Origin: Halobacteriovorax sp. DA5
Lineage (GTDB): Bacteria > Bdellovibrionota > Bacteriovoracia > Bacteriovoracales > Bacteriovoracaceae
Direction of reading: 5' to 3'
Length of the DNA: 64,000 nucleotides
Assembly: GCF_002903145.1 (NCBI RefSeq)
Contig: NZ_PPDJ01000007.1
Span: forward strand, 62,001-126,000
Position 1 is the stretch's first letter. Each line of letters starts with the position of its first letter. The position numbers and the translations under genes were made by a program. Below, piece after piece: positions 37,066 through 45,360 of this stretch. Under the pieces are notes generated by a model. The model made no database searches, was not told the DNA's origin, and saw nothing but the letters and a program-made list of their open reading frames with translations.

Positions 37066-37932
37066 TTAATCTTTAAATGTTAGTGGCATTTGAAGGTATC
37101 TTACACCATTATCCTGAGGTGCAGGCATATGCCCGCCACGAATATTTACTTGTATACTCGGTAGCAGAAGTTTTGGAGCAGCAAGCGTCTTATCGCGACT
37201 TGTGCGAAATTTTACAAACTCTTCGCGACTAGTTTCGGCCTTAAGATGCACATTCGTTTTCTTATTCTCACCGATTGTACTCTTATACCTTAACTCCCTT
37301 CCACCTGGCTGATAGTCGTGGCCTGTATAGACATTAGTCTCGTCTGGTAGAGTGTAAAGTTTATTTGTAATTGAATCATAAAGAGCATTTGCGTCCCCAC
37401 CAGGAAAGTCACATCTTCCTGTACCATAATCTGGCATAAAAAGAGCATCTCCCGTAAAAACATTATTTCCAATTACAAATGAAGAACATGCCGGAGTATG
37501 TCCAGGAGTGAAAATCGTTTTGATCTCAATAGTTCCTGCAACAAGTGGCGCTTCTTCATTTAAGAAAGCATCGAAGTCCTCAAGTTTAATCTCTTTTAGA
37601 ATATTAAATCGTTCACCAAATACTTCTTGAACAATCTTGATATTCTCGTTTATTGCCACTTTCACACCAGGAAAGAAATCCTTGAGCTTTAATGCTCCTG
37701 TAAGGTGATCCGCGTGAGCGTGAGTTTCTAGAATATAGTGAGGCTTAAGTCCCGCTTCTTTAACAAAAATAGCAACCTTTTCAACTGACTCTGTTGTGAT
37801 AGTTGATGATGCCTGATCATAATCAAGAACTGGATCGATAATCACAGCATCCTTCGTCACTTCATCATAAACAACATAAGTTAGTGTGTAAGTTTGCTCA
37901 TCAAAGAATGTTTTTATATTTAAATTATCCAT
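37066..37932 (-). CDS. MBL-fold hydrolase, persulfide dioxygenase-like
   Basis: This 288-residue protein has the metallo-beta-lactamase motif H71-A-H73-A-D75-H76, the later TPGHTPACSSFVIG and FTGDALF segments, and a final TGHDYQPGG. This set fits the ETHE1/Blh group of persulfide dioxygenases, which oxidise glutathione persulfide to sulfite with an iron centre. The divergent neighbour encodes a TauE/SafE-type sulfite exporter 106 bases away, supporting a sulfide or persulfide detoxification pair. It has no rhodanese domain. Confidence 0.82.
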   Translation of the reverse strand: MDNLNIKTFFDEQTYTLTYVVYDEVTKDAVIIDPVLDYDQASSTITTESVEKVAIFVKEAGLKPHYILETHAHADHLTGALKLKDFFPGVKVAINENIKIVQEVFGERFNILKEIKLEDFDAFLNEEAPLVAGTIEIKTIFTPGHTPACSSFVIGNNVFTGDALFMPDYGTGRCDFPGGDANALYDSITNKLYTLPDETNVYTGHDYQPGGRELRYKSTIGENKKTNVHLKAETSREEFVKFRTSRDKTLAAPKLLLPSIQVNIRGGHMPAPQDNGVRYLQMPLTFKD

Positions 37933-38038
37933 AATTTCCTCCTATCATAGAGTAAATAAATTTATGGGAAAATACATTGACCCCCATCAAGGTTTAAGAA
38001 AAATTAATCCCCTATACTGATTTCAGGAGGAAATTAAC

Positions 38039-38776
38039 ATGGCATATCTATTAGCACTTATTGCAGGAACAACTCTTGGTCTTTTAGGCGGCGGGGGCTC
38101 AATTCTAGTGGTTCCAATTCTGGTCTATATTGTAAAAATTGACCCTAAAATCGCCATTACAATGAGTTTAGCAATTGTAGGTCTAACAGGCTTTATGGGG
38201 ACACTTAGACATCATAAGAATGGTAATGTTATGGTTAAACTTGCCTTTCAATTTGGTGCTATGACAATGCTTTCCACTTATCTTGGTACCTATCTCGCTT
38301 CTTTCATTAGCGGACAAGTTCAACTTTATATCTTTGCAGGAATTATGCTACTGGCCTCAGTTTCAATGCTTAAAAATGGCAAGAATATCAAGGTTAAATC
38401 ATCATCAAATCTAACAATTTTTGGGGCAGCGAGTGTTGTCGGTATTGTCACTGGTCTCATTGGAGTTGGAGGTGGGTTCTTAATTGTTCCAGCACTTGTA
38501 AACTTTTTTAACGTACCAATGAAGAAGGCCATTGGAACTTCTCTGCTAATTATTGCAATTAACTCTCTCATTGGATTTGTAGGAAATATTATCAACTCTC
38601 CTAATCTTGAGTTAGATTACCAATTTATTGCAATCTTTACAGCTCTTGCCATTGTTGGATCACAACTTGGATCAGCACTGACTCATAAACTTCCACAAGA
38701 TAAATTAAAAAAGATTTTTGGCTACTTCTTAATTGTAATGGGGATCTTTATGATAGTTAGAGAAACACTACTCTAG
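38039..38776 (+). CDS. TauE/SafE-family sulfite or organosulfonate exporter
   Basis: This 245-residue membrane protein has eight predicted helices in two repeats. Each repeat starts with a Gly-rich motif: GTTLGLLGGGGSILVVP and GIVTGLIGVGGGFLIVPAL. These duplicated motifs define the family. It is preceded by AGGAGG and is divergent from the persulfide dioxygenase-like gene, so removal of sulfite formed by that enzyme is the likely role. Its end overlaps the convergent SRPBCC gene by nine bases. Confidence 0.85.
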   Translation: MAYLLALIAGTTLGLLGGGGSILVVPILVYIVKIDPKIAITMSLAIVGLTGFMGTLRHHKNGNVMVKLAFQFGAMTMLSTYLGTYLASFISGQVQLYIFAGIMLLASVSMLKNGKNIKVKSSSNLTIFGAASVVGIVTGLIGVGGGFLIVPALVNFFNVPMKKAIGTSLLIIAINSLIGFVGNIINSPNLELDYQFIAIFTALAIVGSQLGSALTHKLPQDKLKKIFGYFLIVMGIFMIVRETLL

Positions 38777-39274
38777 TCTCTTTTTTAATTTCTTCAAATA
38801 TTTCTTCATCAGAACACCATATAATTTAACGACGACCTCTGGCTTTGCATTAAAGCCAAAGGTCTCTTTAATCATACGACGGTCAAAGTCCACCACATAA
38901 GTAAAAAGAGTTCCGTTTTCACTTTCATTAAACATGCGGTTGCTTCTTAAAAAGTATGGATTTGATCTAACAGTTTCAAATAATGCCTGATAAGGAGCAT
39001 TCAATTTAATTAGCTCTGTTGTTGTTATAAAGTTTTTACGAATTCCGATCCAAGCATCTTCTCTAAATGTGCTACCAACTTCAAATGTTCTTGAGTTTGT
39101 GGCCATATCATTAACTTCACTTCGCCAATGATGATCATTCATTGGATCCGCTACAAATTCAAACACCTCTTCAATAGGTGCATCGATTTCGATACTGCCA
39201 GTAACTTGGACTGTCTCCAGTGCATAAGAAAGTGTAGATATTGTTGCTGCTATAATTAGAATAAGTTGTCTCAT
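38768..39274 (-). CDS. Exported SRPBCC (START-like) protein
   Basis: This 168-residue protein has a signal peptide (MRQLILIIAATISTLSYA) and then a polyketide cyclase/SRPBCC fold. IEIDAPIEEVFEFVADPMNDHHW is the characteristic first strand, helix and turn. A central strand pair and a C-terminal basic helix (MKKYLKKLKKRL) follow. These folds bind hydrophobic ligands; an exported version suggests lipid or small-molecule handling in the periplasm. It is the last gene of a run with two membrane proteins and the deoxyhypusine-synthase-like gene. Confidence 0.75.
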   Translation of the reverse strand: MRQLILIIAATISTLSYALETVQVTGSIEIDAPIEEVFEFVADPMNDHHWRSEVNDMATNSRTFEVGSTFREDAWIGIRKNFITTTELIKLNAPYQALFETVRSNPYFLRSNRMFNESENGTLFTYVVDFDRRMIKETFGFNAKPEVVVKLYGVLMKKYLKKLKKRLE

Positions 39275-39292
39275 ATAAAAATGATGGCAATC

Positions 39293-39667
39293 TTAACTTA
39301 ATCTGGCAAGTTTACGTCCAAAATACAAAACCAATTGGATGACTAAAACGCTCAAGAATGCGCTTATTCCAAGTGCTCCACCGTAACCCTTAAGGTGCGG
39401 AACAAGGTATTGAAAAAAAAGAGCAAAGAAAACTGAACCAATGACAATAGTATAATTATGCATTTTTGTGGGACAGCTCATTCCAACAAAAGTAGAACCA
39501 AAGAATATCACGGCCATCATTTCGTAGTTAGGAACTGTAAGATATAAAATTGCGTAGGCAATTATTGTTAAAAGAGCGGAAGCTCTAATGGCCCCAAACT
39601 TCTTTAGACGAGACAGATGAAAAGTCGAAAGCGCACCAATAAGAGAAACTCCAATTGCGGTTATCAT
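39293..39667 (-). CDS. Small membrane protein, unknown (paralogue B)
   Basis: This 124-residue protein has about four predicted helices and no signal cleavage site. It shares with its upstream neighbour a central motif (STFVGMSCPT here, GSFAGMCSSE there), a following NY, and KGYGGALGISAFLSV versus QGFGGKLGTIAFVSV. The pair therefore arose by duplication and may form a heterodimer. It starts inside the end of the neighbour (ATGA, four-base overlap). No function was recognised. Confidence 0.7.
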   Translation of the reverse strand: MITAIGVSLIGALSTFHLSRLKKFGAIRASALLTIIAYAILYLTVPNYEMMAVIFFGSTFVGMSCPTKMHNYTIVIGSVFFALFFQYLVPHLKGYGGALGISAFLSVLVIQLVLYFGRKLARLS

Positions 39668-40026
39668 ATAATACTCCCCTTGATAAAGAAGAATAAAGCA
39701 ACGCTAACAAAGGCAATTGTTCCAAGCTTTCCACCAAAACCTTGAAAGATTCTTAAAGTATAAAAATATAAAATTGCACCAATGAGAGAGATCCCAAGAA
39801 TTTCCCAGTAATTAGTCACTAACTCACTTGAGCACATTCCTGCAAAGCTTCCACTATAGACCGCTGCTTGCAATGTCATTCTCATTGGAATAAGACCTGC
39901 AATCAAACCTACAGAAGCGGAGGCCAAGACTGGAGACCAGCCTAGTTGTGAATGTAAGAGGAAACAAAAAAGGCATCCTAAAAAGAATGCCCCAAATTTG
40001 TATAAAAATTGTATTCTCATGCCCAT
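39664..40026 (-). CDS. Small membrane protein, unknown (paralogue A)
   Basis: This 120-residue protein has about four predicted helices. Internal signatures FAGMCSSELVTNY and GFGGKLGTIAFVSV recur in the next gene. The motifs lie in or next to helices, with a conserved Cys. It is placed 19 bases after the deoxyhypusine-synthase-like gene and is translationally coupled to paralogue B, so the three are probably co-transcribed. It resembles small two-subunit transporters in layout only. Confidence 0.7.
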   Translation of the reverse strand: MGMRIQFLYKFGAFFLGCLFCFLLHSQLGWSPVLASASVGLIAGLIPMRMTLQAAVYSGSFAGMCSSELVTNYWEILGISLIGAILYFYTLRIFQGFGGKLGTIAFVSVALFFFIKGSII

Positions 40027-40045
40027 CTATCTTAGAGCAATGATC

Positions 40046-41011
40046 TTAGTTTTCCAATACGTAATGGAAAACAAGTGGTGCAACGATTGTCGCATCAGAT
40101 TCGATAATGAACCTTGGAGTCTTCGAAGATAGTTTCCCCCAAGTGATCTTTTCATTTGGAACAGCACCTGAGTACGAACCATAACTTGTAGTCGAATCAG
40201 AGATCTGGCAGAAGTATGACCATAGAGGAACATCATCTTCCATATCTTGGTTAAGCATTGGAACAACACAAATTGGGAAGTCTCCAGCGATCCCTCCTCC
40301 AATTTGGAAGAAGCCGATTCCACCATCTCCACAATTTTCAGGGTACCACTTAGCAAGGAACATCATATATTCGATACCATTCTTAACAAGAGAAGGCTCA
40401 AGCTCTCCTGTTAAGCAGTATGAAGCAAAAATATTTGCTGTCGTTGAGTCTTCCCAACCTGGAACGATAATTGGAAGGTTCTTTTCACAAGCGGCCATAA
40501 CCCAAGAATTTGCAACATCTGTTTCAAATTCTTTTGCAAAGTCTTCACGACGAAGAATTCGATATAGGAACTCGTGAGGAAAAAGTCTCTCCCCTGCTTT
40601 AGCAGCGTTTGACCACTCTTCAAAAAGATATTTTTGTAACTTTCTAAATGCAGTCTCTTCTGGAATACATGTATCTGTTACGCGGTTAAAACCTTGAGCA
40701 AGTAGCTCTTCTTCCTCTTCAGGACTTAGGTCTCTGTAGTTTGGAATACGCTTGTAGTGATTATATGCGATTAAGTTCATGATATCTTCTTCAAGGTTTG
40801 CACCAGTACAAGAGATAATTTGGACTTTATCTTGGCGGATCATTTCAGCAAGAGAAACCCCAAGTTCGGCCGTACTCATGGCACCAGCAAGAGTGATCAT
40901 CATCTTCTTCCCACTCTTTAAATGATCAACATATGCCTTTGATGCATCAACAAGTGAAGCGGCATTAAAGTGACGATAGTTGTTGCTAAAAAATTGGGCC
41001 ATTGTGCTCAT
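40046..41011 (-). CDS. Deoxyhypusine synthase-like protein
   Basis: This 321-residue cytoplasmic enzyme has an NAD-binding fold with recognisable family blocks: TLAGAMSTAELG near the start, SCTGANLEED, PIIVPGWEDSTTAN, and near the end SGAVPNEKITWGK with Lys293. That Lys corresponds to the catalytic Lys that carries the aminobutyl group in eukaryotic deoxyhypusine synthase. Bacteria lack eIF5A, and characterised bacterial relatives transfer the aminobutyl group of spermidine to putrescine (homospermidine) or have unknown acceptors. A polyamine role is therefore more likely than protein modification. Confidence 0.85.
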   Translation of the reverse strand: MSTMAQFFSNNYRHFNAASLVDASKAYVDHLKSGKKMMITLAGAMSTAELGVSLAEMIRQDKVQIISCTGANLEEDIMNLIAYNHYKRIPNYRDLSPEEEEELLAQGFNRVTDTCIPEETAFRKLQKYLFEEWSNAAKAGERLFPHEFLYRILRREDFAKEFETDVANSWVMAACEKNLPIIVPGWEDSTTANIFASYCLTGELEPSLVKNGIEYMMFLAKWYPENCGDGGIGFFQIGGGIAGDFPICVVPMLNQDMEDDVPLWSYFCQISDSTTSYGSYSGAVPNEKITWGKLSSKTPRFIIESDATIVAPLVFHYVLEN

Positions 41012-41083
41012 AATAATTCTCCAGAGAAAGCCTAAATAGAACGAGACTTATTACACCACAATATAGATCCAAGTCTACATAAA

Positions 41084-42238
41084 TTAGTCAAAAATATTGT
41101 AATTAGAAGAGTACATGAGCCCTACCACACTATTATCAGAAGTACTGTCTTGTTTCTGGTAGTAAAGGCCAAAAATTGGGCTAGCTTTTCGATTGGAAAG
41201 CTTAAATCCAAGCGAAGCTTCATACGTTCGAGAGATACTGCTCGGTAAGTCTTCCGTAACACGATTCTCTATCTCACGGTATTGAAGGCCAAATAAAAAT
41301 GAGTAAGTTGTTCCTTTGTAAAATTTAGACATCGTATATTCAGGAGTACTCAATCCAAATTTAAGCCATATATCATCTGAAAAGTTATTTCGATTTTGCT
41401 CTTGGTTCGGATCAAAAGAAATAATATCTTTAGAAATATCATAGAATATTTCAAATGAAGGCGACCAACTATCTGATGATAAGTAACTGTAGCCAATATT
41501 TAATCCCGTATTACTCTTATAACTCGGTTTACTTACAACTCTATTAAATACGGCCGGATCTGCATCAACACGAGAAAAGCTCTCCTGAGTACTTGATGAA
41601 GAATATTTGATCCCAGGAAAGAGAACCGAAGCACTCAAAAAGTGCTTCCTTTCGATATAAGATGCACTTAAAAGAGTGTTAATAATAATATACTTTGTTC
41701 GATCATTTACTGTTTCAAGATATTCGCTACCAGCAATATTCCCATAGAAAGTAGCAAATGTTTTTGAAGACTGAATATCAAGACTACCAGAAAAACCGAC
41801 GGCGAATTTATCATTTAGCTTCTTTGCTGCGCTAATTCCAAGCACCGTTTCTTCGGCCTGAATATCTGCACTTCCTTTAAATTCATTCGTACTAAAATTG
41901 ATCGTTCCATTATTTGTTCCACTATAGGTAACAAAATTCGTGAATGTTATGCCAAAGAAGTCCCCTGCAAAACCTGTGAAATAAGGAATGAACTGACTCT
42001 CAAAATCGCTACCAGCTGTTCCCTCTACATCAATATCTTGTCTAGCGTACATGAGGCCAAAATAAATTTTAATCTCATCGTGTTTGAGATAGGCCGTGGC
42101 CGATGGAAATACCAAGGCCGCACCTATGTCACCAGGGCGTGCAGTTGTATTTCCAAGAAATCCTGCTTCATGACCAATTGGTAAGGAGAATACATTAAAT
42201 GAAATAAGTATAAGTATGAGAAATCTAGTGAAATACAT
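41084..42238 (-). CDS. Outer-membrane beta-barrel protein at the imelysin locus
   Basis: This 384-residue protein has a signal peptide (MYFTRFLILILISFNVFSL) and then a long series of amphipathic strands with aromatic edges. The first mature segment (GFLGNTTARPGDIGAALVFPSA) is reminiscent of the N-terminus of FadL-like transporters, but the family could not be assigned. It is divergent from the imelysin operon across 136 bases that include the GTTTGATGTATCAAAC palindrome, so shared regulation is plausible. It might be the outer-membrane entry step of that system. Confidence 0.65.
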   Translation of the reverse strand: MYFTRFLILILISFNVFSLPIGHEAGFLGNTTARPGDIGAALVFPSATAYLKHDEIKIYFGLMYARQDIDVEGTAGSDFESQFIPYFTGFAGDFFGITFTNFVTYSGTNNGTINFSTNEFKGSADIQAEETVLGISAAKKLNDKFAVGFSGSLDIQSSKTFATFYGNIAGSEYLETVNDRTKYIIINTLLSASYIERKHFLSASVLFPGIKYSSSSTQESFSRVDADPAVFNRVVSKPSYKSNTGLNIGYSYLSSDSWSPSFEIFYDISKDIISFDPNQEQNRNNFSDDIWLKFGLSTPEYTMSKFYKGTTYSFLFGLQYREIENRVTEDLPSSISRTYEASLGFKLSNRKASPIFGLYYQKQDSTSDNSVVGLMYSSNYNIFD

Positions 42239-42314
42239 AGGAAAAATTAAATCACCCTAAGTAAATAAAGTCTATTCCTATAAAAAATGAACTTAATCGT
42301 TGATATTAACTTTA

Positions 42315-42330
42315 GTTTGATGTATCAAAC
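42315..42330. promoter_or_regulatory. Candidate operator GTTTGA-N4-TCAAAC (copy 2)
   Basis: GTTTGATGTATCAAAC is a perfect inverted repeat 45 bases before the imelysin gene and 77 before the divergent outer-membrane protein gene. It has the same design as 1796-1811. Confidence 0.5.
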
Positions 42331-42374
42331 CATAGTTCAAACAAGCAACCAATCTTACTAACAAAGGATATAAT

Positions 42375-43463
42375 ATGTTAAAAAGATCTATCTTACTGAT
42401 TTCATTAGGCTTAGGTATGAATGCCACTGCTGCTACAACTGCGCAGTCAGTAATTGAAGCTTACTCAAATCTTGTTTATAAAACTTACTCAGAGTCTCTT
42501 GATAAGGCGATTGTACTTCAGGAAGACGTCGAATTCTTCATCTCTAACCCTGGGGTAATGACTCTAGAGATGGCGAGAGAGTCTTGGAGACAAGCAAGAG
42601 CTCCATATGGCCAATCAGAAGTTTTTAGATTCTACAATGGCCCTATCGATAGCGATGAAGGACCAGAAGGATTACTAAATGCATGGCCACTTGATGAAGC
42701 ATATATCGACTATGTTGAAGGTGCTCCTAATGCAGGTATCGTAAATAATATTGCTGATTACCCAGTAATTAATAAAGAACTTCTTTCATCACTTAACGAG
42801 CTTAACGGTGAAAAGAATGTTTCAACTGGTTACCATGCAATTGAATTCCTACTATGGGGACAAGATCTATCTATTGATGGTGCTGGTGACAGACCTCATA
42901 CAGACTATGTAATCGGTCTTGGAAAGAACGCACAAAGACGAGCTGTATACCTTTCAACAGCAACAGATCTTTTAATAGATCACCTTCAAACACTTGTTGA
43001 TGCTTGGGCACCAAATAAAGCTAACTATAGAGCTGAATTTGTAGCAAAAGATCAAAAAGAATCTCTTAATAATATTCTTTCAGGAATGATCTTCATGTCT
43101 GGTGATGAGCTTTCAGGTGAAAGAATGTTCGTAGCTTGGGAAACTCAAGGCCAAGAAGATGAGCACTCATGTTTCTCAGATATGACTCATATGGATATCC
43201 AGTGGAATTTCTGGGGTATTGCAAATGTACTTAAAGCAACAGGAATCCTAGCACTAACAGACAACACTGTTCTTGCAACTACAATTGATAACAGAGTTGC
43301 AAAGATCAATAAAATGCTAGCTGGTCTTCCTGTACCATTTGATCAAGCAATCCTTGACGAGAATGCAAGACCAGAAATCCTAGCTTCTATCGAAGAGATG
43401 GAACAACTTGCAATTGAGCTTGTAGAAATTTCTGAAGAACTTGAGACGCCAGTACAATGGTAA
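42375..43463 (+). CDS. Imelysin-family (peptidase M75-like) protein
   Basis: This 362-residue exported protein has a signal peptide (about 1-20, ending NATAATT). It contains H154-AI-E157 in GYHAIEFLLWGQD, the GxHxxE motif of imelysins, and an earlier conserved RESWRQARAPYGQSE. Characterised relatives are iron-regulated periplasmic or surface proteins for metal or haem handling; peptidase activity is doubtful. AAAGGA precedes the ATG. It is the first gene of an operon with a di-haem protein, with which it overlaps by seven bases. Confidence 0.9.
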   Translation: MLKRSILLISLGLGMNATAATTAQSVIEAYSNLVYKTYSESLDKAIVLQEDVEFFISNPGVMTLEMARESWRQARAPYGQSEVFRFYNGPIDSDEGPEGLLNAWPLDEAYIDYVEGAPNAGIVNNIADYPVINKELLSSLNELNGEKNVSTGYHAIEFLLWGQDLSIDGAGDRPHTDYVIGLGKNAQRRAVYLSTATDLLIDHLQTLVDAWAPNKANYRAEFVAKDQKESLNNILSGMIFMSGDELSGERMFVAWETQGQEDEHSCFSDMTHMDIQWNFWGIANVLKATGILALTDNTVLATTIDNRVAKINKMLAGLPVPFDQAILDENARPEILASIEEMEQLAIELVEISEELETPVQW

Positions 43464-44821
43464 GAGCTCTCCTTCTTACATTTTTGTGCGTATTTAGTCT
43501 CAATACTTACTCCAGTGATAAGTTCCCGGCCGGTGCCGGGACTACACTGGACCTCTCAGTTAATGCTTTCTCACACCCTATGAGTGGGACACGTGGAATG
43601 TTAAGGCGTCAGTTTCAAGTAGGTAATAGCTTTTTTAAAGGAGCTTGGGTTACCTCACCTTCATCTACTCCATTAAGAGATGGCCTTGGTCCAATTTTTA
43701 ATGCAACATCTTGTACAGCATGCCACCTACTTGATGGACGTGGACGAGGCCTTCCAGATGTTGACGGAAAAACTGATATCTCTCTTCTCTTTCGCTTAAA
43801 AAAAATTGGTGCTAATGGAGAAACCACTCCACATTCAAAATATGGAGATCAATTTCAACCTCACAGTATTGAAGGTGTTAAAGGCGAAGGTGAAGTATTC
43901 GCTAAGTTTGAAACCATAAAGGGCAAATTTGCTGATGGCCAAGCCTATGAACTTAAAAAACCAAATTACATCTTTAGAAAACTAGCTTATGGAAAATTAG
44001 GCAACAACACAATTGTCTCACCGAGAGTCGCTCCACAAATGATTGGACTTGGACTTCTTGAGAATATAAATGAAGAAGATATCCTTGCAGGAGCTGATCC
44101 CGAGGACTTAGATAATGACGGTATTTCAGGCCGTGCAAATTATGTCTTTTCAATAGTTGAACAAAGACAAACTCTTGGACGCTTTGGCTGGAAAGCTTCA
44201 CGTCCAAACCTGCTAGAACAAAATGCTGCAGCTTTCAATGGTGATCTCGGTATAACAAGTTCCCTCTTTCCAACTGAGGAGTGTAGTCTTGTCCAAATTG
44301 ACTGCCTAGAGAAACAAACACAGCAAGATATCTCTAATGAACTTTTAGATAAAGTTACACTTTATACGCAATTAATTTCTGTCCCAGTAAGAAGAGATTT
44401 CAATAGTCCGAGTGTATTAAATGGTAAAAAAGTTTTTCATCAAATAAATTGTCAAGCATGCCACAGACCTGAGTTTACAACAGGTACAAATTCGAAATTT
44501 GAAGTATTAAATAATCAAAAAATCTACCCATATACAGATATGCTACTACACGACATGGGTGATGAATTGGCCGATGATACTCGTTCATATCAATTTGAAG
44601 CTAAGGCCACGACAAGAGAATGGCGTACTCCGCCACTCTGGGGACTTGGCCTTGTAAAAACAGTCAATGGTCATACTCGCTATCTTCATGATGGACGAGC
44701 ACGTAATTTACAAGAGGCCATACTCTGGCATGGTGGAGAGGCCAAGCAAGCAAAGAATAATTTTATAAAGTTAACAAAGAAAGATCGTAACGATCTCATT
44801 AAATTTCTTAGGAGTTTGTAA
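43457..44821 (+). CDS. Di-haem c-type protein (DHOR/DUF1111 family)
   Basis: This 454-residue exported protein has a signal peptide (about 1-20) and two haem-c motifs, C86-TA-C89-H90 and C332-QA-C335-H336. The regions FNATSCTACHLLDGRG and the later TPPLWGLGLVK with HDGRA match the DUF1111 thiol-oxidoreductase-like family. These are commonly encoded next to imelysins, where they are thought to handle electrons during metal uptake. The start overlaps the imelysin end, and its stop shares one base with the next ATG. Confidence 0.9.
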   Translation: MVRALLLTFLCVFSLNTYSSDKFPAGAGTTLDLSVNAFSHPMSGTRGMLRRQFQVGNSFFKGAWVTSPSSTPLRDGLGPIFNATSCTACHLLDGRGRGLPDVDGKTDISLLFRLKKIGANGETTPHSKYGDQFQPHSIEGVKGEGEVFAKFETIKGKFADGQAYELKKPNYIFRKLAYGKLGNNTIVSPRVAPQMIGLGLLENINEEDILAGADPEDLDNDGISGRANYVFSIVEQRQTLGRFGWKASRPNLLEQNAAAFNGDLGITSSLFPTEECSLVQIDCLEKQTQQDISNELLDKVTLYTQLISVPVRRDFNSPSVLNGKKVFHQINCQACHRPEFTTGTNSKFEVLNNQKIYPYTDMLLHDMGDELADDTRSYQFEAKATTREWRTPPLWGLGLVKTVNGHTRYLHDGRARNLQEAILWHGGEAKQAKNNFIKLTKKDRNDLIKFLRSL

Positions 44822-45336
44822 TGAAGAAACTAATTCTATTAGTAACACTTCTATCGAGTCCGGCCATTGCTCAAATATGGCCACTACCAACAGGCACTAC
44901 TTACCTTGTAAAAGGTACTGGTTATGATTGTGGAACATTCATTAGTCGTTATAAAGTTGAATATACAACGACTCCAAAACTTTTTTCAGATGCAGGAATT
45001 AACTTTGATCTTTTAACGGCAGATAGTGACCTAAATGTTTTCTCAATTGAGTCATCTTGGGTAACGACATCAGGTCAGACTTGTAACTTCGGCCTCTTCT
45101 TTAATCGTGCCAGAGAGACAAGAACATTAGAGCTTGATTATACAAAATCAATGACAGATGGGGATGCAAGTAAATGTGTCGCAAATGAAGAGCTACTAAA
45201 GAGCAAGCTTCAATCATCAGCTTATGAAGCATCAAAAAGAGGTATTCGCTATATAGCCGTAGATATTCTGAATGAAAAAACTGAAGTCTGCGACGGAGAG
45301 CGTGTTAGGCTAATTTTTGATAGACGAGCTAACTAA
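44821..45336 (+). CDS. Secreted protein of unknown function (family member 2)
   Basis: This 171-residue protein has a signal peptide (MKKLILLVTLLSSPAIAQ). AGGAG lies in the last codons of the preceding gene. Four cysteines in the mature part and the pattern C.FGLFF...ETRTL, DASKC and a C-terminal TEVCDGE match the secreted protein at 1234-1752. Both members have a PepSY or imelysin-type metal-uptake gene as neighbour and a GTTTGA-N4-TCAAAC palindrome upstream of their operon. Function is unknown; a metal-binding or surface role is inferred. Confidence 0.7.
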   Translation: MKKLILLVTLLSSPAIAQIWPLPTGTTYLVKGTGYDCGTFISRYKVEYTTTPKLFSDAGINFDLLTADSDLNVFSIESSWVTTSGQTCNFGLFFNRARETRTLELDYTKSMTDGDASKCVANEELLKSKLQSSAYEASKRGIRYIAVDILNEKTEVCDGERVRLIFDRRAN

Positions 45337-45342
45337 TAATCG

Positions 45343-45360
45343 GTGGCACTAATGTGCCAC
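45343..45360. terminator. Hairpin between convergent operons
   Basis: GTGGCAC pairs perfectly with GTGCCAC over TAAT. It lies between the plus-strand operon end and the stop of the facing kinase gene, with short T-rich flanks. It is likely a bidirectional terminator of moderate strength. Confidence 0.55.

Noticed and set aside
40027..40356. Second minus-strand frame within the deoxyhypusine-synthase-like gene
   Set aside because: It overlaps a conserved enzyme in another frame, with no start signal.
42375..43463. Imelysin as an active secreted peptidase
   Set aside because: The GxHxxE motif is shared by members that act in metal uptake, and the di-haem partner favours that role.
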